DNA of 64,000 nucleotides from the NCBI RefSeq assembly GCF_014266025.1, contig NZ_JACMYC010000005.1:269886-333885 (forward strand), read 5' to 3'. This DNA is from Nocardioides deserti. GTDB lineage: Bacteria; Actinomycetota; Actinomycetes; Propionibacteriales; Nocardioidaceae. Shown here piece by piece: positions 14,904-26,720 of this stretch. The notes below the pieces were generated by a model. The model searched no databases. It was not told the DNA's origin and saw only the letters and a program-made list of their open reading frames with translations. A program made the position numbers and the translations under genes. Every line of letters begins with the position of its first letter. Position 1 is the stretch's first letter.

Positions 14904-16703
14904 GTGACGGATGATGTGTCGGTGACGACGACCCGACGCCGCCCGCTCCTCCTGGCCCTGGCCGGAGGGACCGCAGCCGTCGCCGGCATCGGCACGGCAG
15001 CCCGCACCGGACTGATCGGCGGCGCGGACGACGGACGCGGCGGCGGTCGCCTGCAGCTCAGCGCCGGCGACATGGGCGTGGAGTCCCTGACCCTGCCGCT
15101 GGACGACCAGGTCCTCGTCGAGGGCTCGCCCGCAGCCGGTGGACCCGCGGCCCGCCGCGGCACCGGCAAGCTCGCGACCACGACGTACTCCATGGTCGGC
15201 TTCACCTGGACCCGCGGCGACGTCGAGCCCGTCCTCGAGCTCAGCGTGCGCCGCGACGCGACCTGGGAGCCGTGGCAGCGCGCGCCGCACGCCCACGAGT
15301 CGCCCGACCCCGCCGCTAATGCCATCGGCGCGACGACCGGCAGCGACCTGGTCTGGGTGGGCCCCACCGACGGCGTCCGCGTCCGCGTCGTCGGCGAGCG
15401 CCCGGCCGACCTCGCGCTGGTGCTGCTTCACCCCACTCCCCTGCCCTCGGACCGCGACACGCTCGACGACGCCGACGACTCCGAGGTGCTGCCGGTCGAT
15501 CCCTCCGGACGGGCGGTCGCCAAGGCCGCCGGCACCGCGGTGCCGCGGCCGACCATCCGCAACCGGCAGGCCTGGGGCGCCAACGAGAACCTGCGCGACA
15601 AGCCGCCGTCGTACATCAGCACCATCCAGCAGGTGCACGTCCACCACACGGTCAACAGCAACACCTACTCGCGCGAGGAGGTGCCCGCGCTGATCCGCGG
15701 GATGTACGCGTACCACACGCAGTCGCTGGGCTGGTCCGACCTCGGCTACAACTTCCTCGTCGACCGCTTCGGCCGGATCTGGACGGGCCGGGCCGGCGGC
15801 GCCGCGAAGAACGTCCGCGGCGCCCACACCCTCGGCTTCAACCACAACTCCGCCGGCGTCTCGGTCATCGGCAACTTCGACCAGGTCAAGCCGACCTCCG
15901 CCGTGATCGCCGCGATCGCGCGGGTGGCGGCGTGGAAGCTCGACCAGTACGGACGCGACCCGCTCGGCAAGGTCACCATCACCAGCGAGGGCAGCGACAA
16001 GTTCCGCTCCGGCCGCTCGGTGACGCTGCCGGTCATCGACGGGCACCGCGACACCAACGACACCTCCTGCCCGGGCTCGAACCTGTACGCCGCGCTGCCG
16101 GCGATCCGGCAGAAGACCAGGAAGCGCATCGACAACTTCCGCACCCGCGAGGTCGCGGTCGCGATCACCGCACCGTTCACCGCGGCCGGCCGGGTCGTCT
16201 TCGGGAAGAGGATCAGCGTGCGGCCCGGGACGTGGACACCGCCCGAGGCGACCCCCACCTACACCTGGCTGCGCGACGGCGAGCCGATCGGCGGCGCTCG
16301 GGGCTCGGAGTACAACGTCCGCCGGGCCGACGTCGGCTCCCGGATCTCCGTCCGCGTCGAGGTGGCTGCGGACGGCGCCGCCACCGCGTCGCAGACCGTC
16401 GCCTGGCCCATGCCCGGCCGCGCCGGCGTCGACCTCCGGGTCCGTGCCTCGGGCCGCAAGGGACGCGCGCTCGTCACCGTCGTCGCCGCGGCGCCCGGGC
16501 TCCCCTCGGGTCACCCCGACGGCGAGGTCGTCGTGAAGATCGCCGGCACGACGGTCACCATGACGCTCCGCGACGGCCGCGCCGAGCAGCTGGTCCGGGG
16601 GCTGAAGCCGGGCACCCACCGCGTCCGCGCCGTCTTCCAGCCCACCGCCCGCGCCGCCAAGGCGGTCGCCACCGACACCGTCCGGGTCAAGCCGCTCGAC
16701 TGA
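14904..16703 (+). CDS. Tat-exported N-acetylmuramoyl-L-alanine amidase (PGRP/Amidase_2)
   Basis: A 599-aa protein. N-terminus TTTRRRPLLLALAGG looks like a twin-arginine signal. Residues about 210-410 are a zinc amidase/PGRP domain: HVHHTVNSNTYSREE, GYNFLVDRFGRIWTGRAGG, a GHRDTNDTSCPG end motif; the first His, the His of GHRD and the Cys of SCPG are the expected zinc ligands. It should cut the bond between MurNAc and the peptide stem outside the cell. Residues 430-500 form an Ig-like module (ISVRPGTWTPPEATPTYTWL) followed by another beta domain, probably for wall binding. A paralogue with an FG-GAP tail is at 50890. GTG 14904 is preferred, with GGGGG just upstream; GTG at 14886 is also possible. 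Confidence 0.9.
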   Translation: MTDDVSVTTTRRRPLLLALAGGTAAVAGIGTAARTGLIGGADDGRGGGRLQLSAGDMGVESLTLPLDDQVLVEGSPAAGGPAARRGTGKLATTTYSMVGFTWTRGDVEPVLELSVRRDATWEPWQRAPHAHESPDPAANAIGATTGSDLVWVGPTDGVRVRVVGERPADLALVLLHPTPLPSDRDTLDDADDSEVLPVDPSGRAVAKAAGTAVPRPTIRNRQAWGANENLRDKPPSYISTIQQVHVHHTVNSNTYSREEVPALIRGMYAYHTQSLGWSDLGYNFLVDRFGRIWTGRAGGAAKNVRGAHTLGFNHNSAGVSVIGNFDQVKPTSAVIAAIARVAAWKLDQYGRDPLGKVTITSEGSDKFRSGRSVTLPVIDGHRDTNDTSCPGSNLYAALPAIRQKTRKRIDNFRTREVAVAITAPFTAAGRVVFGKRISVRPGTWTPPEATPTYTWLRDGEPIGGARGSEYNVRRADVGSRISVRVEVAADGAATASQTVAWPMPGRAGVDLRVRASGRKGRALVTVVAAAPGLPSGHPDGEVVVKIAGTTVTMTLRDGRAEQLVRGLKPGTHRVRAVFQPTARAAKAVATDTVRVKPLD

Positions 16704-16715
16704 CCCACCGGTCCC

Positions 16716-16759
16716 GCACGGCAGGCCCCCAGGGGTGCGCCGCAGGGCCTCAGCCGTGC
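16716..16759. terminator. Shared terminator between convergent amidase and kelch genes
   Basis: Inverted repeat GCACGGC (16716-16722) with GCCGTGC (16753-16759), plus an inner GGCCC/GGGCC pair. The distal arm includes the last codons and stop of the kelch lipoprotein gene. Confidence 0.6.
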
Positions 16760-17913
16760 CGGTACACCCAGACGTCGGTCGACCACACGTCCGCCGCCGA
16801 CCGCTGACCCGGCGAGGGATCGTCTCCCCAGTCGGTGCCGCCGTGGACGACCAGCACGTCGCCGGCCCAGACGGCCGGACCGGGCTCGGCGGGCGCGCCG
16901 GCCGGCCGGGACAGCCGGGTCCAGGTCTCCCGCGCGTCGTCGTACACCCAACCGCCGGAGGCGACCAGCCGGCCGCCGACCGCGCTGACCCGCCACGCCG
17001 AGTCGTCCGTCCAGTCCTCCGGCGGCGCGTCGGGCAGCGGTGACCAGCGGCCGGTGGCGGGTTCGAGTCGACCGCCGTACGGGATGGTCCGGCCGAAGGC
17101 GTTCACCTCGCCGCCGTCGGCCCCGCCGAGCGTCGCGTCCACCAGACGGGTCCCCGACCAGGACCAGTGCCACCCGCCGAGCTGGTCGGAACCCGGCAGC
17201 GTCCGCCAGGTCGCGGCGCCGGGCTCGAGGAGCGCGGCCTGGACGAGCGCCGGGTTCGCCGGCTGCCCGTCCGGCCCGATCCGCTTGGCCGTGAGCACCA
17301 GGCCCGCGTCGGTCGGCACGATCGTGCGGTCGAAGGCGGGCACGAGCGGGTCCTCCGGCAGCTCGGACCACCTCCCGGTCCGCGTGTCCAGGACGCGGTC
17401 GGGGACCCGGCCCCCCTCGTCGCTGCCGGACACGACGAGCAGCCGATCCGCGTCCGTCGCGAGGGCGGCCCAGTCGTTCCGCCCGGGCACGGACACCTCG
17501 TCCCAGGTGTCGTCGGCGGAGTGCCAGACGAGCAGGTCGCCGTCGACCAGGACGTACAGGTCCTCGCCCACCACGACCCGCGAGGACGACGGCAGCACCG
17601 GGCGCGGTGCGTCCTGGATGGGCCGCCAGGTGCCCGAGGCGAGGTCGTACGCCGCGCCGTCCCGCTCGGGCTCCTGCGCGTAGGCGCAGTCGGCCGTCGG
17701 TGGGCAGGGCTGCCCCGCGTAGCCGCCGACCAGGACCACCTCGTCGCCGACGTGCGCCACGACCGCGCCCTCGCGGGGCGACAGCGGCGCCCGTCCCACC
17801 CGCTCCCAGGCCCCGGCCCCTGCGCCGGACGGCGCCCGACCCTCCCCCTCCCGCTCACCGCACCCCACCAGGACGGTCGCGAGCAGGACGAGGGCGAGGA
17901 GGGCCGGGCGCAC
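16750..17913 (-). CDS. Kelch-like beta-propeller lipoprotein
   Basis: A 387-aa lipoprotein: signal RPALLALVLLATVLV with lipobox LVGC (Cys 18). The rest is a beta-propeller of kelch/galactose-oxidase type with repeated patterns of GDEVVLVGGYAG, EDLYVLVDGDLLVW, GGRLVASGGWVYDDARETW and GDVLVVHGGTDWG, each followed by a W-x-x-L segment. Such propellers usually bind ligands or other proteins on the outer face of the membrane; no catalytic site is visible. The GTG start has no clear ribosome site. The USP gene ends 58 bp upstream, so it could be the distal gene of the permease-USP message. Confidence 0.83.
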   Translation of the reverse strand: MRPALLALVLLATVLVGCGEREGEGRAPSGAGAGAWERVGRAPLSPREGAVVAHVGDEVVLVGGYAGQPCPPTADCAYAQEPERDGAAYDLASGTWRPIQDAPRPVLPSSSRVVVGEDLYVLVDGDLLVWHSADDTWDEVSVPGRNDWAALATDADRLLVVSGSDEGGRVPDRVLDTRTGRWSELPEDPLVPAFDRTIVPTDAGLVLTAKRIGPDGQPANPALVQAALLEPGAATWRTLPGSDQLGGWHWSWSGTRLVDATLGGADGGEVNAFGRTIPYGGRLEPATGRWSPLPDAPPEDWTDDSAWRVSAVGGRLVASGGWVYDDARETWTRLSRPAGAPAEPGPAVWAGDVLVVHGGTDWGDDPSPGQRSAADVWSTDVWVYRHG

Positions 17914-17971
17914 GGTCGTACGACGCTGCGCGGGCCTCCGGGGTTCCGTCCGGGTCGCGCAGGGGCCGCCC

Positions 17972-18457
17972 TCAGGTACGAGCGGTCTTCCTGGCCGCCT
18001 TCTGCGGCTTCCGCGGCCGCGGGCGGACGACCAGGACCGGGCACGGCGCGTAGTGCTGCACCCGCTGCGCGGTGCTGCCGACGAGCACGCTCTCGCTGAT
18101 CCCCCGGCCGCCGGAGGCGACGACCACCAGCCCGGCGTCGTACTGCTTGGCCGCCTTGATGATCTCGTTGGCCGGCGAACCGGACCGCACCCGCTTGTGC
18201 ACCTTCGGCCCCCACCCGTCGAACTCCGCGGCGACGGTCTCGACGGCGCTCTCGGCCGCGGCGCGGAAGGACTGCGTGTCCCAGGACGCCCGCTGCTTGC
18301 TGTCGGAGAGCTCGTCGGCGAAGGCGACAGCGGCCAACGGACGGACGACGGCCACGACCGACACGTCGGTGATCCGTGCCGGGTCCGCGAAGGACTTGAG
18401 GTGCCGCGCGGCGGCCAGGGACTGCTTGGACCCGTCGGTGGCGACGATGACGTGCAT
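17972..18457 (-). CDS. Universal stress protein (UspA family)
   Basis: A 161-aa single-domain USP: N-terminal MHVIVATDGSKQSLAAARH and C-terminal VVASGGRGISESVLVGSTAQ with CPVLVVRP. The nucleotide-binding loop G-x2-G-x9-G-S/T is recognisable but two residues shorter than usual (seven residues between the second and third glycines), so ATP binding is likely but not certain. The C-terminus ends in a Lys/Arg-rich tail. The ATG overlaps the permease stop (ATGA). A USP coupled to an APC transporter suggests it modulates the transporter. Confidence 0.9.
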   Translation of the reverse strand: MHVIVATDGSKQSLAAARHLKSFADPARITDVSVVAVVRPLAAVAFADELSDSKQRASWDTQSFRAAAESAVETVAAEFDGWGPKVHKRVRSGSPANEIIKAAKQYDAGLVVVASGGRGISESVLVGSTAQRVQHYAPCPVLVVRPRPRKPQKAARKTART

Positions 18458-19935
18458 CAGTGGTTCCCCAACCTGTCGGAGGAATCGGTCGAGCCGGGGG
18501 ACCCGGCGGACCTGGACCTGGACCTGGTGCCGAAGGCGAGCTCCACCACGTACAGCACACCACCCACGGCGAGCAGCGCCGCGCACCAGAGCAGCGACGC
18601 CGGGTCGTCGTCGATGACGTAGTAGAGGATCGCGAGGTTGCCGAGCAGGCCCAGCACGAGCAGCGGGGTGTTGGCGCGGAACGCGCGCTCGTCCTCGTCG
18701 CGGCCGCGCAGCTTCAGGCAGGTCCCGATGACGAGCGCGTAGATCGCGAGGAGGAAGACCACCGTCACGAGGGCCAGTCGGTTGACGAGGTCGAGGTTGC
18801 CGCCGGCCTCGAGGACGAGCGTGCCGGTGACGAGCAGGGCGCCGACGACCAGGCCGCTGAAGAGCAGGCCGAACCACGGGCTGCGCCGGGTCGGGTGCAC
18901 CTTGGCGAAGACCCCAGGGACCACGTCCTCGCGGGCCATGCCGTAGAGGATGCGCGGCTGCGTGACGAGGGTGACCAGCGTGGTGTTGGTGATCGCGACC
19001 AGGGCGATGATCGTGAAGACGGTCGTCATGACGTCGGTGGAGAACGGCAGGATGCCCTGCTTCACGACCTCGAGCAGGGCCACGTCGGAGCCGGCGAGCT
19101 GGTCGGTCGGCACGGTCAGCGCCGCCGCCATCGAGACCAGCACGTAGACGACGCCGGCCACGAGCATGCCGCCGATCAGCGATCGCGGGAACGACGTGTA
19201 CGGGTCGATGGTCTCCTCGGCCACGTTGGCGGTGTTCTCGAAGCCCGTCATGGCGAAGAAGGAAAGCGCGACCCCGGCGAGGATCGCCAGCGCAGGGTTG
19301 CCCGCGACGCTGATGTCGGTGAGCGTCCCGAAGTCGGCGTCACCCTGGGCGACGAAGTAGATCGCGATCCCGATCACGATGAGCAACCCGCTGAGCTCGA
19401 CGAAGGTCATCAGCATGTTCATCACCACCGACTCGGTGATGCCGATGTAGTTGACGAGCACGAGGACGGCGACGAAGACCAGCGACACCAGCAACGCCGG
19501 CGGCGCGGCCCACAGCTCGCTGAAGTACGACGCGAAGCCGGCCGCGAGCGAGCCGCTGGCGGCGAAGCTGGCCGAGAGGAACGAGACGGTCACCAGGAAG
19601 GTGAGCGCCCGGTTGCCGAAGGCCTTCTGGACGTACAGCGAGGACCCCGCGGCTTGGGGGTACTTCGTCACGAGCTCCGCGTAGGCCGAACCGGTGATCG
19701 CCGCGACGGAGACGCCCACGGCGAACGCCAACCAGAACGCCCCGCCCACGGCGGCGGCGACCAGGCCGATGAGCACGTAGATCCCCGAGCCCAGCACGTC
19801 GCCGAGCGTGTAGAAGAAGAGCTGCCCGCCGGTGATGGACCTCTTGAGGCCACCGTCCTCACCGGCCACGTCGTCGTCGACGGTCGAAGGGCTGTGGACC
19901 ACGACTGAGCCTCGAATCGCGAAGGGTGTGGGCAT
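18457..19935 (-). CDS. APC-family amino acid/polyamine permease
   Basis: A 492-aa membrane protein with about twelve helices. The first helix carries GDVLGSGIYVLIGLV, the conserved G-S/A-G-I substrate-binding kink of APC transporters. SFFAMTGFENTANVAEE in helix VI and the PRILYGMARED motif after helix VIII are further family hallmarks. It should exchange or import amino acids or amines; the substrate is not predictable. The cytosolic C-terminus is Ser/Arg-rich. An ATG at 19935 has GAGG 4 nt upstream. Coupled to the downstream USP gene. Confidence 0.93.
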   Translation of the reverse strand: MPTPFAIRGSVVVHSPSTVDDDVAGEDGGLKRSITGGQLFFYTLGDVLGSGIYVLIGLVAAAVGGAFWLAFAVGVSVAAITGSAYAELVTKYPQAAGSSLYVQKAFGNRALTFLVTVSFLSASFAASGSLAAGFASYFSELWAAPPALLVSLVFVAVLVLVNYIGITESVVMNMLMTFVELSGLLIVIGIAIYFVAQGDADFGTLTDISVAGNPALAILAGVALSFFAMTGFENTANVAEETIDPYTSFPRSLIGGMLVAGVVYVLVSMAAALTVPTDQLAGSDVALLEVVKQGILPFSTDVMTTVFTIIALVAITNTTLVTLVTQPRILYGMAREDVVPGVFAKVHPTRRSPWFGLLFSGLVVGALLVTGTLVLEAGGNLDLVNRLALVTVVFLLAIYALVIGTCLKLRGRDEDERAFRANTPLLVLGLLGNLAILYYVIDDDPASLLWCAALLAVGGVLYVVELAFGTRSRSRSAGSPGSTDSSDRLGNH

Positions 19936-20108
19936 CCGACCTCACTCCCTCGCCCGCGGGTTGTCAACGGTTGCGGGCGGACACGCTGCCCGTCGGCTGT
20001 GGAGGACGGGTTGACGTCGTCACGAAAGAGTCGTTTTCTGGTCGTAGGGAAGCAAACGGACGCAAACGCATGGTTCAGCATCGGACCAGCACAGAAACGG
20101 CTCTCGGG

Positions 20109-20816
20109 ATGGACGACCTCACGCGCGGCTCGACCGGCCGGTGCCTCCTCGTCGAGGTGATCGCCAGCGCAGCGCTGGTCGGGCTGTGGGCGCTCGCCGC
20201 GCCGGCCGCCGGCGCTGTCGTCCCGGCTCGGAGCGCCGCGTTCGACGCCGTGCTGGTCGGCGGCTGTGCCGTCGCCGCGCTCGTCGCGGGCACCTGGCTG
20301 TGGCTGGTGACGACCGTCGTGGTCGGCGAGGCCCTCTCCGGTCGCGCTGACCGGGCCGCCGGGCACGGCGTGCGCTGGGTGCGCGGCGTGCCGCGAGTGC
20401 TCCGCGCGGCGGTGCTCGCCGCCTGCGGCGTCGCGCTCGTCGTCCCGGTCGGTGCCGCGTCCGCTGCCGAACCGTCGCACCCCTCGCAGGCGCTGCACGG
20501 GTTGCCGATGCCCGACCGGGCCATGTCGACCTCGGCCTGGGGTGCCGCGGTGCTCCGGTCGGCTGCCGCCCCGGCGGACCCCGACGACGCCGCACCGGAG
20601 CGCGCCGGGCGCACCCACGTCGTACGCACCGGCGACACGCTGTGGTCCCTCGCCGCGGCCGACCTCTCCCCCGCCGCGGACGCAGCTGACGTGACGCGTC
20701 GCTGGCACCGCCTCCACCAGCTCAACCGGGCCGTCATCGGGGACGACCCGGACCTCATCCACCCCGGCCAGCGGCTGCACCTGCCGCCCGCCGCGCACCG
20801 AGGAGACCAGTCATGA
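20109..20816 (+). CDS. LysM-domain membrane protein
   Basis: A 235-aa protein with two N-terminal membrane helices (VIASAALVGLWALAAP; VLVGGCAVAALVAGTWLWLV), a third hydrophobic segment (AAVLAACGVALVVPVGAASA), then an exported linker and one C-terminal LysM domain (HVVRTGDTLWSLAAADL ... NPDLIHPGQRLHL-like ending). LysM binds GlcNAc in peptidoglycan. The start is uncertain: ATG 20109 begins shortly before the first helix, while an upstream in-frame ATG at 20070 adds 13 residues. Its stop overlaps the next start (ATGA). Membrane plus LysM architecture next to secA recurs in actinobacteria. Confidence 0.85.
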   Translation: MDDLTRGSTGRCLLVEVIASAALVGLWALAAPAAGAVVPARSAAFDAVLVGGCAVAALVAGTWLWLVTTVVVGEALSGRADRAAGHGVRWVRGVPRVLRAAVLAACGVALVVPVGAASAAEPSHPSQALHGLPMPDRAMSTSAWGAAVLRSAAAPADPDDAAPERAGRTHVVRTGDTLWSLAAADLSPAADAADVTRRWHRLHQLNRAVIGDDPDLIHPGQRLHLPPAAHRGDQS

Positions 20817-21352
20817 CCGCTTCGACGACCGACGACCGCCGCGAGAACGTCCTCACCTTCCCGCGCCCCGTCCTCCCTGCCACCGTCCAGGGCACCCTCG
20901 CCCTCGACCTCAGCCCCCGCCTGGACCCGCCGCCCGCGCACGGGCGCGAGAGCAGCGGCACGGCCGGGGTGAGCCCGGTGGACCTGCGGCGCCGACGCGC
21001 CCTCGAGCAGTGGTCGCGGCGCTTCGCCCAGGCCGCGGTCGAGATCGTCGGCGGCGACCGGCCGATCACCCAGCTGCTGCGCTGGACCTCACCGGAGGTC
21101 TACGCCGACCTCGAGCGCCGCGCCTGCCTCGTCGCCCGCGCCGGCGCCCACCGTCCCGGCCTCGGCCGGGTCCAGCCGGTGCGCCCGAAGGTGCTCAGCG
21201 TGCACAGCTGCTTCGTCACCGCGGATGCCGTCGAGACCAGCATCCACGTGCGGTACGGCGCGCGGTCCCGCGCCGTCGCCGCCCGCTTCGAGGAGCGCCC
21301 CGCCAAGGACGGCCCGCTCCGCTGGGTCTGCACCGCACTCGACTTTGCGTGA
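20813..21352 (+). CDS. Rv3235-family conserved protein
   Basis: A 179-aa soluble protein. The N-terminal 60 residues are Pro-rich and variable; the C-terminal 110 residues hold the conserved core (RRFAQAAVEIVGGDRPITQL, LLRWTSPEVYADLERRA, VRPKVLSVHSCFVTADAVE, RWVCTALDF). It resembles the actinobacterial Rv3235 family found near secA, which has an NTF2-like or DUF6459 annotation; function is unknown. The ATG overlaps the LysM gene stop, so the two are co-translated, and it converges with secA at a strong terminator. Confidence 0.82.
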   Translation: MTASTTDDRRENVLTFPRPVLPATVQGTLALDLSPRLDPPPAHGRESSGTAGVSPVDLRRRRALEQWSRRFAQAAVEIVGGDRPITQLLRWTSPEVYADLERRACLVARAGAHRPGLGRVQPVRPKVLSVHSCFVTADAVETSIHVRYGARSRAVAARFEERPAKDGPLRWVCTALDFA

Positions 21353-21405
21353 CGGCCAGGTCGAGACCCAGCGACGGGCGCGCGGCGGTCGTTCGACCAA
21401 CGCAG

Positions 21406-21441
21406 AACGCCGGCCCGGTCCCGAGGGACCGAGCCGGCGTT
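21406..21441. terminator. Strong bidirectional terminator between the Rv3235-like gene and secA
   Basis: AACGCCGGC pairs with GCCGGCGTT and, inside it, CGGTCCC with GGGACCG around a GA loop. It lies in the convergent gap and can serve both genes. Confidence 0.8.
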
Positions 21442-21457
21442 CCGGGGCTGAGGGAGG

Positions 21458-24274
<2,817 letters not shown>

Positions 24275-24347
24275 GGGGGTACAACTCCTAAGCGGTGGGA
24301 AGCCGAACGGGCGGCGCCGCAACTCTACCCACGGGGTCGAGGCCTCC

Positions 24348-25565
24348 CTAACCGGAACGCAGCAACCGGGCCAGCGCCTCGGCGAGGTCCCCCCGCGGCT
24401 CCACGACCACCGGGTCGTCGGCGTCCAGGCCCAGCCAACCGGCCAGCCGGCGGAGCTCGACCACCAGCTCCGGCGCCGTCTCCGGCGGCGCGTCGGGCTC
24501 GGCGTACGCGCCCTTGACCAGGAGCCGGCGGGCCGCGCGGTCGGCCTTGAGGTCGACGCGCCCCACCAGCCGGTCCCCCAGCAGGAACGGCAGCACGTAG
24601 TAGCCGTGCACCCGCTTCTCGGCCGGCACGTAGATCTCGATGCGGTAGCGGAACCCGAAGATCCGCTCGGTGCGCTCGCGCTCCCACACCACCGGGTCGA
24701 ACGGGCTCAGCAGCGCCCGGGCGTCGACGCGGCGGGGGCGGCGCGCGTCGCGGTGGAGGTACGCCGGGCGGTCCCATCCCTCGACCCGCGCCGGGAGCAG
24801 CTCGCCGGCCTCCACCAGCTCCGCGACGGCGCGCCGGGTCTCCTCGACGCCCATCCGGTAGTAGTCGCGCAGGCAGGGCGCCGTGGCCACGCCGTGCGAC
24901 CTGGCCGCCCGCCGCACCAGCTCGCGCGCGGCCTCCTGCGGCGTCGGGGTCGGCGCGTCGAGGACCGCGGCGGGCAGCACCCGCTCGGGCACGTCGTACA
25001 CCGGCTCGAACGACGGCGTCCGCGCCGCGATCGCCAGCTCACCGGTCATGAACAGCTGGTCGAGCGCCTTGCGGGCCGCCGACCAGTTCCAGCCCCAGTG
25101 CTCCTTGCTCCGCGGCGCCTCGTCGCCGAGCACCGGCTCGAGCGCCCGCGCGGTGCTGGCACCTCGCGCCCGCACCTCCGCGAGCACCTGCGCCACCAGG
25201 TCCTCGGGCACGTCGCGCCACCACTTGCCCCGCAGCGCGCGGTACTCGTCCATCCGGTGCTGCATGTGCGGCCACAGCTCCACCGGCATGAAGGCCTGCA
25301 CGTGCGCCCAGTACTCCACCACCCGCCGCGGCCGCCGCTCGGCCGCCTGCTGCAGCAGCCCGACGTCGTAGGGCCCCATCCGCGAGTAGAGCGGCATCCG
25401 GTGCGCCCGCTCGAGCACGTTGACCGAGTCGACCTGCAGCACGCCGGTGCGCTCGAGGGTCCGGCTGAAGGTCCGCATCGTCGGCGTCGTGTGCCGTGGG
25501 TCCAGGAACCCCTGCGCCGCCAACGCCACCCGGCGGGCCTGCGGGCGGGAGAGGTGCTCGGTCAC
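24348..25565 (-). CDS. YcaQ/AlkX-family winged-helix DNA glycosylase
   Basis: A 405-aa protein of the winged-helix DNA-binding (YcaQ, DUF1006) family. Conserved elements: [16 protein letters not shown] at the N-terminus, the [13 protein letters not shown] motif whose QxD is the catalytic pair in AlkX/YcaQ glycosylases, [31 protein letters not shown] and [23 protein letters not shown]. Characterised members unhook DNA interstrand crosslinks or remove bulky alkylated bases. The GTG start follows TAGCCT at leaderless spacing. It reads toward secA with 73 bp between, but its own -10 suggests it is separate. Confidence 0.88.
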   Translation of the reverse strand: MTEHLSRPQARRVALAAQGFLDPRHTTPTMRTFSRTLERTGVLQVDSVNVLERAHRMPLYSRMGPYDVGLLQQAAERRPRRVVEYWAHVQAFMPVELWPHMQHRMDEYRALRGKWWRDVPEDLVAQVLAEVRARGASTARALEPVLGDEAPRSKEHWGWNWSAARKALDQLFMTGELAIAARTPSFEPVYDVPERVLPAAVLDAPTPTPQEAARELVRRAARSHGVATAPCLRDYYRMGVEETRRAVAELVEAGELLPARVEGWDRPAYLHRDARRPRRVDARALLSPFDPVVWERERTERIFGFRYRIEIYVPAEKRVHGYYVLPFLLGDRLVGRVDLKADRAARRLLVKGAYAEPDAPPETAPELVVELRRLAGWLGLDADDPVVVEPRGDLAEALARLLRSG

Positions 25566-25572
25566 GGGGCCG

Positions 25573-25578
25573 AGGCTA
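25573..25578 (-). promoter_or_regulatory. Predicted -10 element (TAGCCT) for the YcaQ-like gene
   Basis: On the minus strand TAGCCT ends 7 nt before the GTG at 25565; no Shine-Dalgarno is visible. Confidence 0.5.
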
Positions 25579-25613
25579 GAGGTGCCGCCCGACGGACGGG
25601 AACCACGACCGGG

Positions 25614-25760
25614 ACGCCGCGCGGGTCGGGGCCGGAGGCGGCCGCCGGAGGGCCGGGGGCGCCCCGGCGAACGTCAAGGCGACCCCGACGGCCTGGAGGA
25701 GCGAAGCGGGGGAAGGCCCCTCGGGAGCAACTGAGCCAGGCGGCCCCGGACCGCGGGCGG
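25614..25760. repeat. GC-rich dispersed repeat, copy R1 (in intergenic 25566-25863)
   Basis: About 147 bp closely matching 54006-54154 and 61463-61614 in the same orientation. Internal features: GCCGGGGGCGCCCCGGC (near-palindrome), GAACGTCAAGGCGACCCCG, and a hairpin with GGCCT/AGGCC arms around GGAGGAGCGAAGC. It fills most of the gap between the YcaQ-like and response-regulator genes. No reading frame here looks coding. The remaining 100 bp (25761-25863) holds nothing I can assign. Confidence 0.88.
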
Positions 25761-25863
25761 ACACCGCAGGACACGGCCCGAACTCCGGCGTACCCGCAGC
25801 CCGGCGCCGCAGTTCGTCTCACCGGGTCTCGACTGCCGGTCGCGACCTCGTTCCTCGGACGGA

Positions 25864-26556
25864 CTACGGCAGGTCGAGCAGCTTCTCCTTGACGGCATAC
25901 ATGACGGCTTCCATCCGGGAGTGCAGCTGGAGCTTCTCCAGGATGTTGCGGACGTGGTTCTTGACGGTGTTCTCGGAGATGAACAGCTGCTTGGCGATCT
26001 CGCGGTTGTTCATGCCCTTGGCGACGAGCCGCAGCACCTCGAGCTCGCGCTCGGTGAGGCGCAGGCCGGGGACGTGCTCGCGCTCGGGGCGCGACATCTG
26101 CTTGAACTCGTCGATCAGCTTGACCGCCATCGACGGGCTGATGAGGGACTGGCCGTCGGCGACGACGCGGACGGCCTGGGCGACCTCCTCGATCGAGGAG
26201 TCCTTGAGCAGGTAGCCGGAGGCGCCGGACTTGACCGCCTCGTAGAGGTCGGCCTCCTCGTCGGAGACCGTCAGCATGATGATCTTCGCCGACGGCACGG
26301 CCTCCTTGATGGCCCGGCAGGCCTCGATGCCGGTGCGCTTGGGCATCCGGATGTCGAGGAGGACCACGTCGGGGGCGGTGGTGGCGGCCAGGTTGGTGCC
26401 CTCGATGCCGTCGCCGGCCTCGCCGACGACCTCGATGCCCTCCTCGACGGTGAGCAGCATCGTCAGCCCCCGTCGGAAGAGCTCCTGGTCGTCGACCACC
26501 AGCACCCGGATCGGCTCGACAGCCCCGGGAGCTGCGGCCGTGCTCTGTTCCGCCAC
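25864..26556 (-). CDS. NarL/FixJ-family response regulator (orphan)
   Basis: A 230-aa protein: receiver domain (IRVLVVDDQELFRRG, phospho-acceptor D68 in LLDIRMP, LTVSDEE, GYLLKD) and a LuxR-type HTH (LTERELEVLRLVAKGMNNRE, IAKQLFISENTVKNHVRNI). No histidine kinase is adjacent, so its input is unknown. The position between hpf and secA is shared with other actinobacteria as I recall. The GTG at 26556 is taken because a CATGAT hexamer lies 6 nt upstream; upstream in-frame sequence is Pro/Arg-rich and includes the hpf terminator. It could regulate hpf or dormancy-type responses, but this is inference. Confidence 0.9.
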   Translation of the reverse strand: MAEQSTAAAPGAVEPIRVLVVDDQELFRRGLTMLLTVEEGIEVVGEAGDGIEGTNLAATTAPDVVLLDIRMPKRTGIEACRAIKEAVPSAKIIMLTVSDEEADLYEAVKSGASGYLLKDSSIEEVAQAVRVVADGQSLISPSMAVKLIDEFKQMSRPEREHVPGLRLTERELEVLRLVAKGMNNREIAKQLFISENTVKNHVRNILEKLQLHSRMEAVMYAVKEKLLDLP

Positions 26557-26635
26557 CGGGGCATCATGGCACGGGCGAGCCGGTCCGGGAACGCGTTCGG
26601 GGGGTGGACGCCTGGCCCGGACGGACACGGACACG

Positions 26636-26669
26636 ACGACGGGGTGACCCGTTCGGGCCACCCCGTCGT
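26636..26669 (-). terminator. hpf terminator hairpin
   Basis: ACGACGGGGTG pairs with CACCCCGTCGT, with an inner CCC/GGG stem and GTTC loop. It lies 52 bp past the hpf stop. Confidence 0.8.
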
Positions 26670-26720
26670 ACGCCGTGTGGTGTCGCGGCCCCGCGGGCCG
26701 CTGCGTGCTGCTCCTCGGGT

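Noticed and set aside
19939..19967. TTGACA-17 bp-TGAGGT promoter for the APC permease.
   Set aside because: The -10 would lie only 3 nt before the chosen ATG, putting the transcription start inside the start codon; the -10 match is also poor.
25614..25760. Repeat R1 as part of a coding sequence (frames such as FTFAGAP occur in all copies).
   Set aside because: The frame is interrupted differently in each copy, has no start signals, and base changes do not favour synonymous positions by eye.
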